64,000 bases of DNA from Lepas anatifera (taxonomy: Eukaryota > Arthropoda > Thecostraca > Lepadidae). The position numbers and the translations under genes are program-made. Below are positions 1-12,800 of this stretch, in pieces (the first letter of the stretch is position 1; each line of letters opens with the position of its first letter). The stretch spans positions 1,364,001-1,428,000 of the forward strand of contig JAOTON010000210.1 in the NCBI GenBank assembly GCA_034440635.1, in the 5' to 3' direction. The notes under the pieces are model-generated. The model searched no databases and was not told the DNA's origin. It was given only the letters and a program-made list of their open reading frames with translations.

Positions 1-673
1 GCGTTCCGCCCGCGCCCACGAATCACCGCGAAGCTCCGAGCGCTATGTCAGCACACGCGTCTCTTTGAACACCCGTTAGAGCATATGTCCTTTCACAGTC
101 GCCCGCCGCACACCGGCGCTTCAGTGCGTCCAGTTCCCGCCCACTACAGCCGCAGATGTCTGAGACACTCGCCTCGCCTCGCCGACTCGCCACTCCAGCC
201 GGTGCGGCGGCTGGCCTGAGTCTGAGGAGCCGCAGCGGGGCGTTATCACGGAGAGGTTCGGCTCGCCGTGGGACCAAGAGTCGGGTACGCCCGGCAGCAG
301 CGCCCCCGCCAGATGCCTCTCACACAGGCCTCCACCTGGACTGCCGCACGTCGACATCAGCCCAGACCGGGACGGCTTTGAACAGACCTGGTGCGTCGGT
401 GCTAACCATAGCAGTTCAACTGACTGGAAAGTGCAGAGCAGTGTCCACCACTCAACTAGACTTCTCATGTATCCGGCAAAATAATGCTATGGTTCCTTGC
501 ACCGCCTCGTTAGCGCAGAGTAACCGTTATAAGACTCTAGAATACGGGGGCCCGTTGCAGACCCTCTCTCCGCAGAGGGTCACGGAGCCGGAGCGCTGTG
601 CACAGCTGGGCCGCTCCTCAGCACTGGGAGCCCTGTAGAACCGAGCCGGAGCCGACGCGGCAGCCGGGCGGCG
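1..673. other. 3' flank of ARIH2, nothing recognised
   Basis: GC-rich sequence downstream of the ARIH2 stop codon. It presumably holds the 3' UTR, but I find no AATAAA on the minus strand here. Short open frames on both strands show no family resemblance. Confidence 0.4.
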
Positions 674-829
674 CTACGCCTCGATGAACTCCCGCAGCAG
701 CATGGCACGACTGCGCTCCACCCGACTCATGTGGTTCTCCAGCTCGCCGCGGTCCGTGCTCTCGGCGCGCTCCACCTTCCAGGAGAGCTCCTCAATGTCC
801 AACTCCAGCTGCGCCTGCTGGTACTCAAA
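674..829 (-). CDS. ARIH2: ARIH2 coding exon 10 (stop codon)
   Basis: 156 nt ending in TAG at 676-674. Acceptor GGGCAG|TTTGAG. Encodes [20 protein letters not shown] and the C-terminal coiled-coil helix ending LLREFIEA. This helix packs back on the RING2 region in ariadne family structures. Confidence 0.94.
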   Translation of the reverse strand, partial: FEYQQAQLELDIEELSWKVERAESTDRGELENHMSRVERSRAMLLREFIEA

Positions 830-3800
830 CTGCCCAACAGCAACAGGCCGTGCCACACCCCGGGTCCAGCACACAGACGCTATGTTGACGTATGCATTTC
901 ATTCAAAACACAGTACATGGCGGCGAGGCACGCTTTTGACATCGCAGCGGTACGTGAGGCAAGTGAACGATGTGTGGTGAGGTGGTCATTGAAAAAATCA
1001 TAACAAAGGCAATGCAGAGAGCGAGTGCGAGAGAGAAGAATCATTCGCACGTTTGTGAGCACACAGCTTTCGCCTTGCGTGAATTGCGGGCGGCAATAGC
1101 GCATCCTATCACACATTTGAAACAAGTAGATGATATGACGGATAGAGTTAATATTTATGAGCCGGCTATTCTGCGCGGTTGTTAGATCCCGGGCGGGGAC
1201 CAGGTCAGGTCTGTGTGTGCTTGCCAGGCAGCAACTCACCAGTGCCTTACGGGGGCCCGATTCCAGGTAGTAGGCGTAGGGATAGGTGTACTGCAGAGTG
1301 TATCTGCACTTGGCCAGCAGCGCGGCGGCGTCTGCGGTAAACCAGCCGACCGTCACACACACATCCCGCCTACCATCCACTCAGAAGACGCGCTAGTCCC
1401 ATCGGTCTAACAAGCATACACATCACATTTTGGGGAGGCCAGATTTACTGAGACGTAAAGCCGACGCCCACACTGCAATGGAAGCTCCCGGGGCGGGTAA
1501 GAACGCTGTCATGGCATTCACCCCCTGTATTGTGAGATAGGCTGTGGTACAGTCAGTAGGCTCGGCCGTGAGACCAGACTCTCACCGAGCAGGTACTGCC
1601 AGTCGATCCAGGTGCCGCTGGCGTCGTTCACCTTCTGGTTGATCCTGTCCACAATCTTCTGGCGAGTGTAAGTCTCCAGCGACAGCGACTTGGAGTGGTT
1701 CTCCCACTGTGACAGCACCGCACAGCGGTAATGGTAACGCACAGCGCAAACTGTGTCACATCCAGAACCCACTGGTTACACACAGCATCCGCTGGTCACA
1801 CACAGCACCCACTGGTCACGACTAGCACCCACTGGTCACACACAGCACCCGCTGGTTACACACAACACCCAATAGTTACACACGGCACCTACTGGTTACA
1901 CACAGCACCCACTGGTTACACACAACACCCGCTGGTTACACACAGCACCTACTGGTTACACACGGCACCTACTGGTTACACACAGCACCTACTGGATACA
2001 CACGGTACCTACTGGATACACACGGCACCTACTGGATACACACGGCACCTACTGGTTACACACGGCACCTACTGGATACACACGGCACCTACTGGTTACA
2101 CACAGCACCTACTGGATACACACGGCACCTACTGGATACACACGGCACCTACTGGTTACACACGGCACCCACTGGTTACACACGGCACCTACTGGATACA
2201 CACGGCACCTACTGGATACACACGGCACCTACTGGTTACACACGGCACCTACTGGATACACACGGCACCTACTGGATACACACGGCACCTACTGGATACA
2301 CACGGCACCTACTGGTTACACACAGCACCCACTGGTTACACACTGTACCTACTGGATACACACGGCACCTACTGGATACACACGGCACCTACTGGATACA
2401 CACGGCACCTACTGGATACACACGGCACCTACTGGTTACACACGGTACCTACTGGATACACACTGTACCTACTGGATACACACGGCACCTACTGGATACA
2501 CACGGCACCTACTGGATACACACGGCACCTACTGGATACACACGGCACCTACTGGTTACACACGGCACCTACTGGATACACACGGCACCTACTGGTTACA
2601 CACACCACCCAATGGTTACACACAGCACCTACTGGTTACACACGGCACCTACTGGTTACACACGGCACCTACTGGATACACACGGCACCTACTGGTTACA
2701 CACGGCACCTACTGGTTACACACGGCACCTACTGGTTACAAACAGCACCCACTGGTTACACACGGTACCTACTGGTTACACACGGCACCCACTGGATACA
2801 CACGGCACCTACTGGATACACACGGCACCTACTGGTTACACACGGCACCTACTGGATACACACGGCACCTACTGGATACACATGGCACCTACTGGATACA
2901 CACGGCACCTACTGGTTACACACAGCACCTACTGGTTACACATGGCACCTACTGGTTACACACGGTACCTACTGGATACACACGGCACCTACTGGTTACA
3001 CACAGCACCCACTGGATACACACGGCACCTACTGGATACACACGGCACCTACTGGTTACACACGGCACCTACTGGATACACACGGTACCTACTGGTTACA
3101 CACGGCACCTACTGGTTACACACGGCACCTACTGGATACACACGGTACCTACTGGATACACACGGCACCTACTGGATACACACGGCACCCACTGGATACA
3201 CACGGCACCTACTGGATACACACGGCACCTACTGGATACACACTGTACCTACTGGTTACACACGGTACCTACTGGATACACACGGCACATACTGGTTACA
3301 AACAGCACCCACTGGTTACACACGGTACCTACTGGATACACACGGCACCTACTGGTGACACACGGCACCTCCTGGATACACACGGCACCTACTGGTTACA
3401 CACACTTGCAAGGCAGGCGTCCCCAAGTGCGTCGGATGTGGTGGTGATCATGAGGCGTGGTCACGCACATGCCCCACGTTCCTCTCTGAGAGGGAAAGGC
3501 TGAAAGTACATGTTCTGGGAAGGCCTCCCAAGGAGAATGTATCACAAGGGAGATAGCCGCCGTGAGGTGCCTGGCTCTCTCAAGCCGTCCGTGATGGAGG
3601 GAACTTTCGTGCGCTCTTCATCCTATCGCGATGCCCTCGTGGGAGGACCTGTGCAGTCGAGATCTCCCGTCAACCTTGATTCCTCCTTGCGAGATATCAT
3701 GCACATATCGGTCCGTGATTTCATTAGCCTTTACGGTGGACGGGTGCCACAACCAGTCAACCACTTCAGTACCCAGACCGGTGAAGTTAGGATCACATCT

Positions 3801-6800
3801 GATGAGTCCGTTCAGACTGACCCAGTTGCCAACTTTGTTATATCCCCATCAGTACCGAAGCCTGACAATCAGAGTGGGCACACAACGGATAAGGGCACCC
3901 AAGTGGATCTCGAGGAAGGTTTGCCTGCGTCGGGCGCCGCATCACCTGCGGACCCTTCTGGGGAGAGTACGGGGCCTGATGTGAGTGGGGAGCAGCCAGT
4001 CCCTGACACGGGGGATGCTGCTCCAGCAGGAGAGAGGCGCACAAAACTGCAGAAACGTGAGTTGGAACGTTCTGCCTCAGCACCACCAAAGGGTCGCAGT
4101 TCGCGAAAGGAACAAAGTGCAGCGCTACTGCCAACCCCGGCAGATAGTGACTCTGCACATGCCTCCGCCATACCCGCCACCGTCACCGCCGACACAAACA
4201 CCGCCACCAAAAGCAAATGACATGGGTCGCTCAATTTCAGAGTTCCGTGAAGGGAAACGGAGACTTTCCCCTTGTTCAAGCTCAGAAAAGGCATCCCCCC
4301 AACACGGCACTAAGAAACACCAAAAACCAGATTTCCTTTTCCGTGACACAAAGGGAAAGAAAATATGGGTGCCAAGAGTGTAAAAAGAGTTCCCCATTAA
4401 AATAAAGCAAGCGGGGGGCCTTACAAAGTTTTGGAGAAGTCCAAAATGTGTGACAAGATGTGCCACGCCCTTCTATTAGTGATGAGAGGCATTCCGGTCC
4501 GAGAGTTCGGGAAACATATATAAACAGAAACACAACTTTCGTTCGCCGCTCTCCGCCCAAGAGTCTCGGATATCCCGAGCGAACGGAGAGACCACCACAA
4601 GCATGGGATGCACGCACGGCTTGGTGCGTATCAGAAATGTACGACGGAAGAAGCTGGGAAACTTAGGTAGAATCTCGGCACATTAGTTTTTTTAAGCTGC
4701 TGTTCTTGCTAAACAATGACTTATGCTAGCCTCTTTCTAAGGAGCTTTTGCTGACCGTATATAGTTGAAATCTAATATAATATTAACATTTGAGAATTTC
4801 CTGTAATGATGGGCGCGAAATGGCCAAGACGCTGAAAGCGCCCTAAAACCCCAATACACACTACTGGTTACACACGGTACCTACTGGATACACACGGCAC
4901 CTACTGGTTACACACAGCACCCACTGGTTACACACGGTACCTACTGGATACACACGGTACCTACTGGATACACACGGTACCTACTGGTTACACACGGCAC
5001 CTACTGGTTACACACGATACCTACTGGATACACACGGTACCTACTGGATACACACGGCACCTACTGGTTACAAACAGCACCCACTGGTTACACACGGTAC
5101 CTACTGGTTACACACAGTACCTACTGGATACACACGGTACCTACTGGATACACACGGCACCTACTGGATACACACGGCACCTACTGGATACACACGGCAC
5201 CTACTGGATACACACGGCACCTACTGGATACACACGGCACCTACTGGATACACACGGCACCTACTGGTTACCCACGGTACCTACTGGATACACACGGCAC
5301 CTACTGGATACACACGGTACCTACTGGATACACACAGCACCCACTGGTTACACACGGCACCCACTGGTTACACACGGCACCTACTGGATACACACAGCAC
5401 CTACTGGATACACACGGCACCTACTGGATACACACGGCACCTACTGGATACACACGGTACCTACTGGATACACACAGCACTCACTGGTTACACACGGCAC
5501 CTACTGGATACACACAGCACCTACTGGATACAAACGGTACCTACTGGATACACACGGCACCTACTGGATACACACAGCACCCACTGGTTACACACGGCAC
5601 CTACTGGATACACACGGCACCTACTGGATACACACGGCACCTACTGGATACACACGGTACCTACTGGTTACACACGGCACCTACTGGTTACACACAGCAT
5701 CCACTGGTTACACACGGCACCTACTGGATACACATGGCACCTACTGGTTACACACGGTACCTACTGGATACACACAGCACCTACTGGTTACACACGGTAC
5801 CTACTGGATACACACGGCACCTACTGGTTACACACGACACCTACTGGTTACACACGGTACCTACTGGATACACACTGTACCTACTGGATACACACGGCAC
5901 CTACTGGATACACACGGCACCTACTGGTTACACACGGCACCTACTGGATACACACGGCACCTACTGGTTACACACAGCATCCACTGGTTACACACAGCAC
6001 CTAATGGTTACACACGGTACCTACTGGATACACACGGCACCTACTGGTTACACACGGTACCTACTGGATACACACGGTACCTACTGGATACACACAGCAC
6101 CCACTGGTTACACACAGTACCTACTGGTTACACACGGCACCTACTAGATACACACGGCACCTACTGGATACACAAGGCACCTACTGGATACACACAGTAC
6201 CTACTGGATACACACAGCATCCACTGGTTACACATGGCACCTACTGGATACACACGGTACCTTCTGGATACACACGGCACCTACTGGTTACACACAGCAC
6301 CCACTGGTTACACACGGTACCTACTGGTTACACACGGCACCTACTAGATACACACTGCACCTATTGGATACACACAGCACCTACTGGTTACATGCAGCAC
6401 CCACTGGTTACACACGGTACTTACTGGTTACACACGGTACCTACCGGATACACATGGTACCTAATGGTTACACAAGGCACCCACTGGTTACACACGGTAC
6501 CTACTGGTTACACACGGTACCTACTGGATACACACGGCACCTACTGGATACACACGGCACCTACTGGATACACACGGCACCTACTGGTTACACACGGTAC
6601 CTACTGGATACACACGGCACCTACTGGATACACACGATACCTACTGGTTGCACACGGTACCTACTGGTTACACACGGTACCTACTGGATACACACGGCAC
6701 CTACTGGTTACACACGGTACCTACTGGTTACACACTGTACCTACTGGATACACACGGCACCTACTGGATACACACAGCACCTACTGAATACACACAGCAC

Positions 6801-9800
6801 CTACTGGATACACACAGCACCTACTGGATACACACAGCACCTACTGGTTACACACGGTACCTACTGGATACACACGGTACCTTCTGGATACACACAGAAT
6901 CCACTGGTTACACACAGCATCCACTGGATACACACTGTACCTACTGGATACACACCGCACCTACTGGATACACACGGCACCTACTGGATACACACGGCAC
7001 CTACTGGTTACACACGGTACCTACTGGATACACACGGCACCTACTGGATACACACGATACCTACTGGTTACACACGGTACCTACTGGTTACACACGGTAC
7101 CTACTGGATACACACGGCACCTACTGGATACACACAGCACCTACTGGATACACACAGCACCTACTGGATACACACGGTACCTACTGGATACACACAGTAC
7201 CTACTGGATACACACGGTACCTACTGGATACACACGGCACCCACTGGTTACACACGGTACCTACTGGATACACACTGTACCTACTGGATACACACGGCAC
7301 CTACTGGATATACACAGCACCTACTGGATACACACAGCACTTACTGGATACACACAGCACTTACTGGATACACACAGCATCCACTGGTCACGACTAGCAC
7401 CCACCGGTCACACACAGCACCCACTCACTGGTCACATATAGCACCCATTCACTGGTCACACATAGCCCCACTTAGCTGTCAGACACAGTGTCCACTGACA
7501 CATTTCTTGTTGTTCTGTTGTATCTACCTTGATACAAACAGCGGCCCCCGACAGGAGCTGGAGAAACTCTAGACGTTATGGGTTGACTTAGCAAGTTCAC
7601 AGATCATTCCTGACGACCCCACTCACCCGTTCGTAGTAGTGCAGGTATTTCTTCAGGGCCTCGCGCGCCTTCGCGTGGGCCGAGTCGTTGGCTATGTTGG
7701 GGTTCTCCTTGTACCGCGAGCACTCGTAGTATTCGGAACCGTGGTTCTTCCAATTACCTGTCAAATATCACGTGTAAACGGACAACGTGACAGCTCAGTT
7801 TAACGACAGACAATCACGAAAAGCGTGCTGCATAGTAAAACAGTCAGTCTGCTTTTGCCCTTACCCCCCCCCTATATTGGACAGAAAATGAAGGGCCTAA
7901 ACATAGCGCACCAATAATTACTGCCGGTTTCATCGCATTGACGTTTTCCCGCGTTCTTTGTTATACACTGGCCCTATGTTTAAAATCTACACTGAGCAAA
8001 ATTTCCAGCAACTTAAGATGGCTACAGTCACTTCAGTCGTAAAACCATCTCGTAAAAGAAAATAGCATTCTCCATGGTGCAGCGTCACGAGCTAAATCTG
8101 AGCCCGAACTACCCACACGTGACTCTACGCTCGCTGGTCGTCACTGAAGAACCATCAATACATTTACCTCGATGAGCATGGGGCCGAAGAACGACTCCAT
8201 CTTAATACATGTGCATGTCACTGACATGGAGAAAAGCCAAAGCTCCCCCTCCCCACCGGACTTATTCCCTAACGCGGCAGACGCGGAGATGCTAACGACT
8301 TTTCGGGTTGCTAGAGAGAACAAGGGTTCATCTTTACGGAGAACTCGGACCTCCGAGGTCATTTACATTCGTAGTGCTACGAAAGCCTTGGCAAGCGAAT
8401 ATCAAGCATACTACAAGAGCAGGGCTATTTCAGACACGAAATATCTACAGCTAAGCAGAAAGATGTTAGAGTGCTACAACGACGTTGTCCAGGCGAGCAA
8501 TCACTTTTGCTGAGCAGCCGCACTTACCCAGACACATCCAGCAGAACTCGAATTTGCAGCTGAAGCACTGCATGTGATTACAACCCCCGTTTTTCTCTAT
8601 ACATATATGGCACTTGGGGCACTGAAACGAAACAATAATTTAATCGCACATGTTTCATGCACATACATCAGATCAAAATTTGATAAAAATCATCGTAAAC
8701 TCACACTGGAAATCACAAATATAATGGTTATCCAGTTCGTAAACACTTATGCAGATAAAGTTACTTAAATTATTTACAAACATCACTTGGCATCCTCCGA
8801 AAATAAAAGCAACAGCTGAACTACAGGAGAGGGAACAGTGGCCTGTGTGAAGTGACTGCGGAGGAGGTGGCGGCTCACGTCCTTGGTGTTGGCGGAGATG
8901 TAGTTGGCGGTCTCGCTGTCGTCGGCGCACTTGGTCAGCCACCGGCGCACGGTGTCGCAGTCGGCCGGCGCGTGGTAGTCGATGCCGCACCGGAAACTGG
9001 CGGCGGCCGGCACACCGGTCACAGCCGAGCCAACGGGACACATCGCAGCTAACGGGATACACCAGAGCTAACGAGACACAGAGGGACCGACGGCAAACAG
9101 GTCACAGCGGAGCCGACACGATAAGGGATACACCGGGACCAAACTGGGCACGGGACGCAGCGGAGCTAACGGGGTACGGTACACACCGGGACCGACGGAA
9201 CATGGGGCACAGGGGAGCCAACAGCACCAAAAGGGGCATGGGCCACAGCGGAGCCAAATCTAGAAACCGGCAACGCGCTAGCGCTGTGTTTCCCACCGAC
9301 TACATAAAGAACGGCCGTGAACTTACCAAAACGATGTCTTGCAATTGCTGCACACGGCTCGCTTGGCTTTGGGCTCCACCGCCCGAATGATGATCGGGCA
9401 GTTGGGGCCGGGACAAAACCTGTCGAAATAAATACATCAAAGTCAGCTATAAATATACCTGCATAGGTAAATTATTACCATGCAATCAACTCAACTTTAC
9501 ATTTCTTCGATAGGTGGTTTCAAACTCACTAAAACCAGCAAAAACTTAACATCATAGATACAGGAACGAGTCTGTTGTCTAGATTGGGTTTAATTGTGCT
9601 GCACAGGTCAGTGTCTGACCAGCGCCAGTTGGCAGTTCACGAAGAAACTTCACAAGAAGGTAACGGGAGCTACTGGGGCTGAAGCAAGAGCCTCGGCCGA
9701 CCTACAGCAGGGAGTTGCTACCTCAGATCCACCATTGCCCTATGGCGAGAGACTTCCCCCGGTTCTACCAGAGGCCTTACCTGAGCTGCATTGTCCCTAC

Positions 9801-12800
9801 TGGTCAGAGGGGTTCCCCTCAAATCTACCGCAGGTATTACCTGGGCTGCAGTCTGACACTCGCCTGAGCTGGGGCTGGGATCGGATGTAGTCGGCGAAGG
9901 CGTACTGCTGGTAGCGCGCGCGCAGGTTGGGCCGCGTCAGCAGCGCCACCACGAAGTCCTCAGGAACGGCCACGCTGCAGCCCTGGGCCATACACTGGAT
10001 GCCTGGCCAGAACAGCAAGTACCGATCACACCCCCAAACTAGCAGATATACGACCGGTGGGTGACCAAGCCCACTGCGTTCTCACAAAACTGTATATCAA
10101 GGTTTGTACCACAACCACCGCATGGCCCCGGCACACCCGGCGCAGACAGAAAAGCTCCATGTAAAGCACCCGGAGTGAAGAGGAGAAAAAAGTATGTCTC
10201 CCTTCCACCACTAGCCACAAAAGCTAGGGCGATTAAACAAACATACCAAACGAATAACGGATATGAACTAGCTATAATACATAACTCAAACCACGGGTTA
10301 ATATTTACAATAGCAGGCACAGTACAGCCAAAATCAGGTCACTTTCTACTGAGCAGCAGCGAACAGGACGGCCTTATCCAGCTCCCATCCGCTATTGGTT
10401 TCCCACATGCCTCTTCTTTACTTAAAACCGATTTCCATGTTAAAAATTATCAATTATAATAAGAACAACTGCTAGTTCTTTTTGGAACCGAAGTTGCCAT
10501 ATACATTTTTCGATTTTTGACGTGCATTCTATTTGGAATTAAATGCGTCACATAAATGTTTGAGTTTATCTATGGTTTCAATATTCCACACTTGGTTTTA
10601 TATGCACAGAGGCGCAGCCAGAGCTTTGGTATGGGGGCACACCAACTTTGAGGGGCACCCCGGGGAAAAAGGGCACTTTTTAACGTAACCTAAAAAACTT
10701 TCCATATCTTTGTTTATATCATTTTTTGGGCATCTTTGGTTCAATAAAAATGCAAATAAATCATTGACGGAGAAGGAAAACGCGATTAAAACCGAAAAAG
10801 GAAAACAATCTCAAAATACCAAGGAAGTAGCCAAAACATGACTGTTTCGGATAGATTTAAGGACGAATCAGCCAACTCATGCAAGTACTTAACATCAGAG
10901 AAATCAGCGGAGCATGTGATATCTGTTACAATGTGCAGGTTAAGGCATAATGGAGTCGAAAATTAATTTGTTATGCCCACTGGTTTTGTCGTGACGAGTG
11001 AGCCCTGGCTGAACGCGGATTAAGTTGATTGCCTCCCACAATCGCCGTGGGACGAGGAGTGGCATAGTGTCTTTGGAAGAACACATTTGTGCTGCCGGAA
11101 AAGTTTGGGAGATACCTTTTGAACGCGTTTATTAAGTTCCATGTTCTCAATGATCGGCCCCAGTTAAGAGTAAATAAAAGGTGAACAGGCCGGTCGTTTG
11201 GATGGGGATGGTGTGACAGGGCTGAAAATTGTGAAAACTTGTTCTTCATTAAAATTAATTAGTACAAATCCTGGTTTAGGGGACTGTGCTCTGAGCTCAG
11301 GGGCACATGCCTTTTATCATCCCTTCCCAGAATCCACCAGTATAATAAGCAATTTATATAACCAGGGGAGCCTAGGTATCACAAGCCGTTTTAGAGATTC
11401 TTCATTCCTCGTTAGCTCCGTTTTACAAGGGGAGTTTCCATTGTGTTCTTATTCTCCATCTATTCAAGACCAGCTCTGGGGCCCCCAAGTGTGGATCAGA
11501 GGCCTGCAGAGCAGCTTCCCCCATCCCCCCAGTTGTACCTCCAGGGACTAGACTAGCTCAGTGACCCCGCCCCGAGATGATATGAGTTGGTCTTGTGTTC
11601 TTATTTTCTGTCTATTCAAGACCACCTCAGGGCCCCTGATGTAGATAAGGGTCACAGAGCAGCTTATGCTTCACCCAAGGACTAGACTCCCCTCAGGGGA
11701 CCAATCTTCACTTGCCGGATTCGTCCGGCAAGTAAAGATTGGAGCAACAGGGTGTGACGCGCCCGGGGCCCCAGTCAGCCCTGGAGGGCCCGTCGTAGCA
11801 TCACCGTGGACACATCATGTCTGGCCCTCCGGCGGCCGCCGCCTCTTCCGACTTCCCTCGGTTAGAGTCGGCGTCTGTCGTCGGTGGCTCTGGTGATGAG
11901 GTCCGCGGCGATGCTGATGATTGCCTTACGGGCCCTTTGTTACCTGGTCGGTAACCGTATTGGATCGGGTCAGATCTGTCCTGCACCTCCCAGTATGTAG
12001 CTCCTGTTTGTTTTTGTTTTCTTATTTTGTTGATTACTTTTAGTTCCTGTCCTCTTTTTACGGTTTAGTTATTGGTTCCACAGTTATTTGCCTTCTTCGG
12101 CACTTTATGGGTGTAAGGCGCCCACTCGAGTCCTATCTCGAGCCCCGGCGACGAGGTTGACGGGATCCTGGGGGGTTGAGGCCCCCCTCGGGCGGGACAG
12201 TCCCGAGGGCTCCAACAGGCCCCCTTTGGCCCAGATATCTCGATCTAACCGGGGGTAAGCCGTCCGTAGGCTGCCGCGGGCGGCCTAGCGACGCGGCAGT
12301 GTCTACGGGCACTGTCGCTCGGTCCAGCTGGGCAGGGGGATTATGTTTCGGGCGGGCGGCGCGGCGCCCTTCGTGGCGGGGACTGTGATAGTTCTTGCCG
12401 GGCGTGACGTGGGCCGGGGTCTTGGAAACCGTCGATTTGCGAGACTCCGGCCTTTTGCGCGCGCCTGGTGGACCGCAGTCTCCGCTGCGTGAGGACTGCC
12501 GCGTTTTGCTTCGTCCCGACTCATCGCCCTGCCGGCCCACTGGGCTGATGGCGTCAAGGGGGTGGGTGCGTTCTGATCGGAGGGGTTGCGTGAGTATCTC
12601 TCGCCCCTCTGAGACGGGCGCACCTGCCCCCGTAGGCACTGTACCAGCCCCCGGGCCCAGCTATTGACAGCTGGTAACCCGGGGGCCGAAGGTAAATTTA
12701 TCTCTCATGGCGTTATCTCAGGTTCCCACTTCAACTGCACAGACCTCATGGATTTTGACTTCTGCTTCGAACCGAACCACCTCAAGCACGCTTTCTGATA

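Noticed and set aside
156..638. 160-residue plus-strand frame at the left edge
   Set aside because: Low-complexity Arg/Ser/Ala-rich; no domain; overlaps open frames on the other strand.
1731..3503. 590-residue open frame with 20-residue repeats
   Set aside because: It is a by-product of a 20-bp unit without stop codons in three plus-strand frames; other frames are equally open, and it runs antisense to ARIH2 inside its intron.
6364..7572. 402-residue open frame in the right minisatellite block
   Set aside because: Same reason as for the left block; no start context or non-repeat domain.
8172..8513. 113-residue plus-strand frame in ARIH2 intron 6
   Set aside because: No recognisable family and no splice or promoter support; it may be chance.
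12133..12639. 168-residue minus-strand frame in the LINE leader
   Set aside because: GC-rich leader of a plus-strand LINE; composition (Arg/Pro/Gly) is that of a shadow frame.
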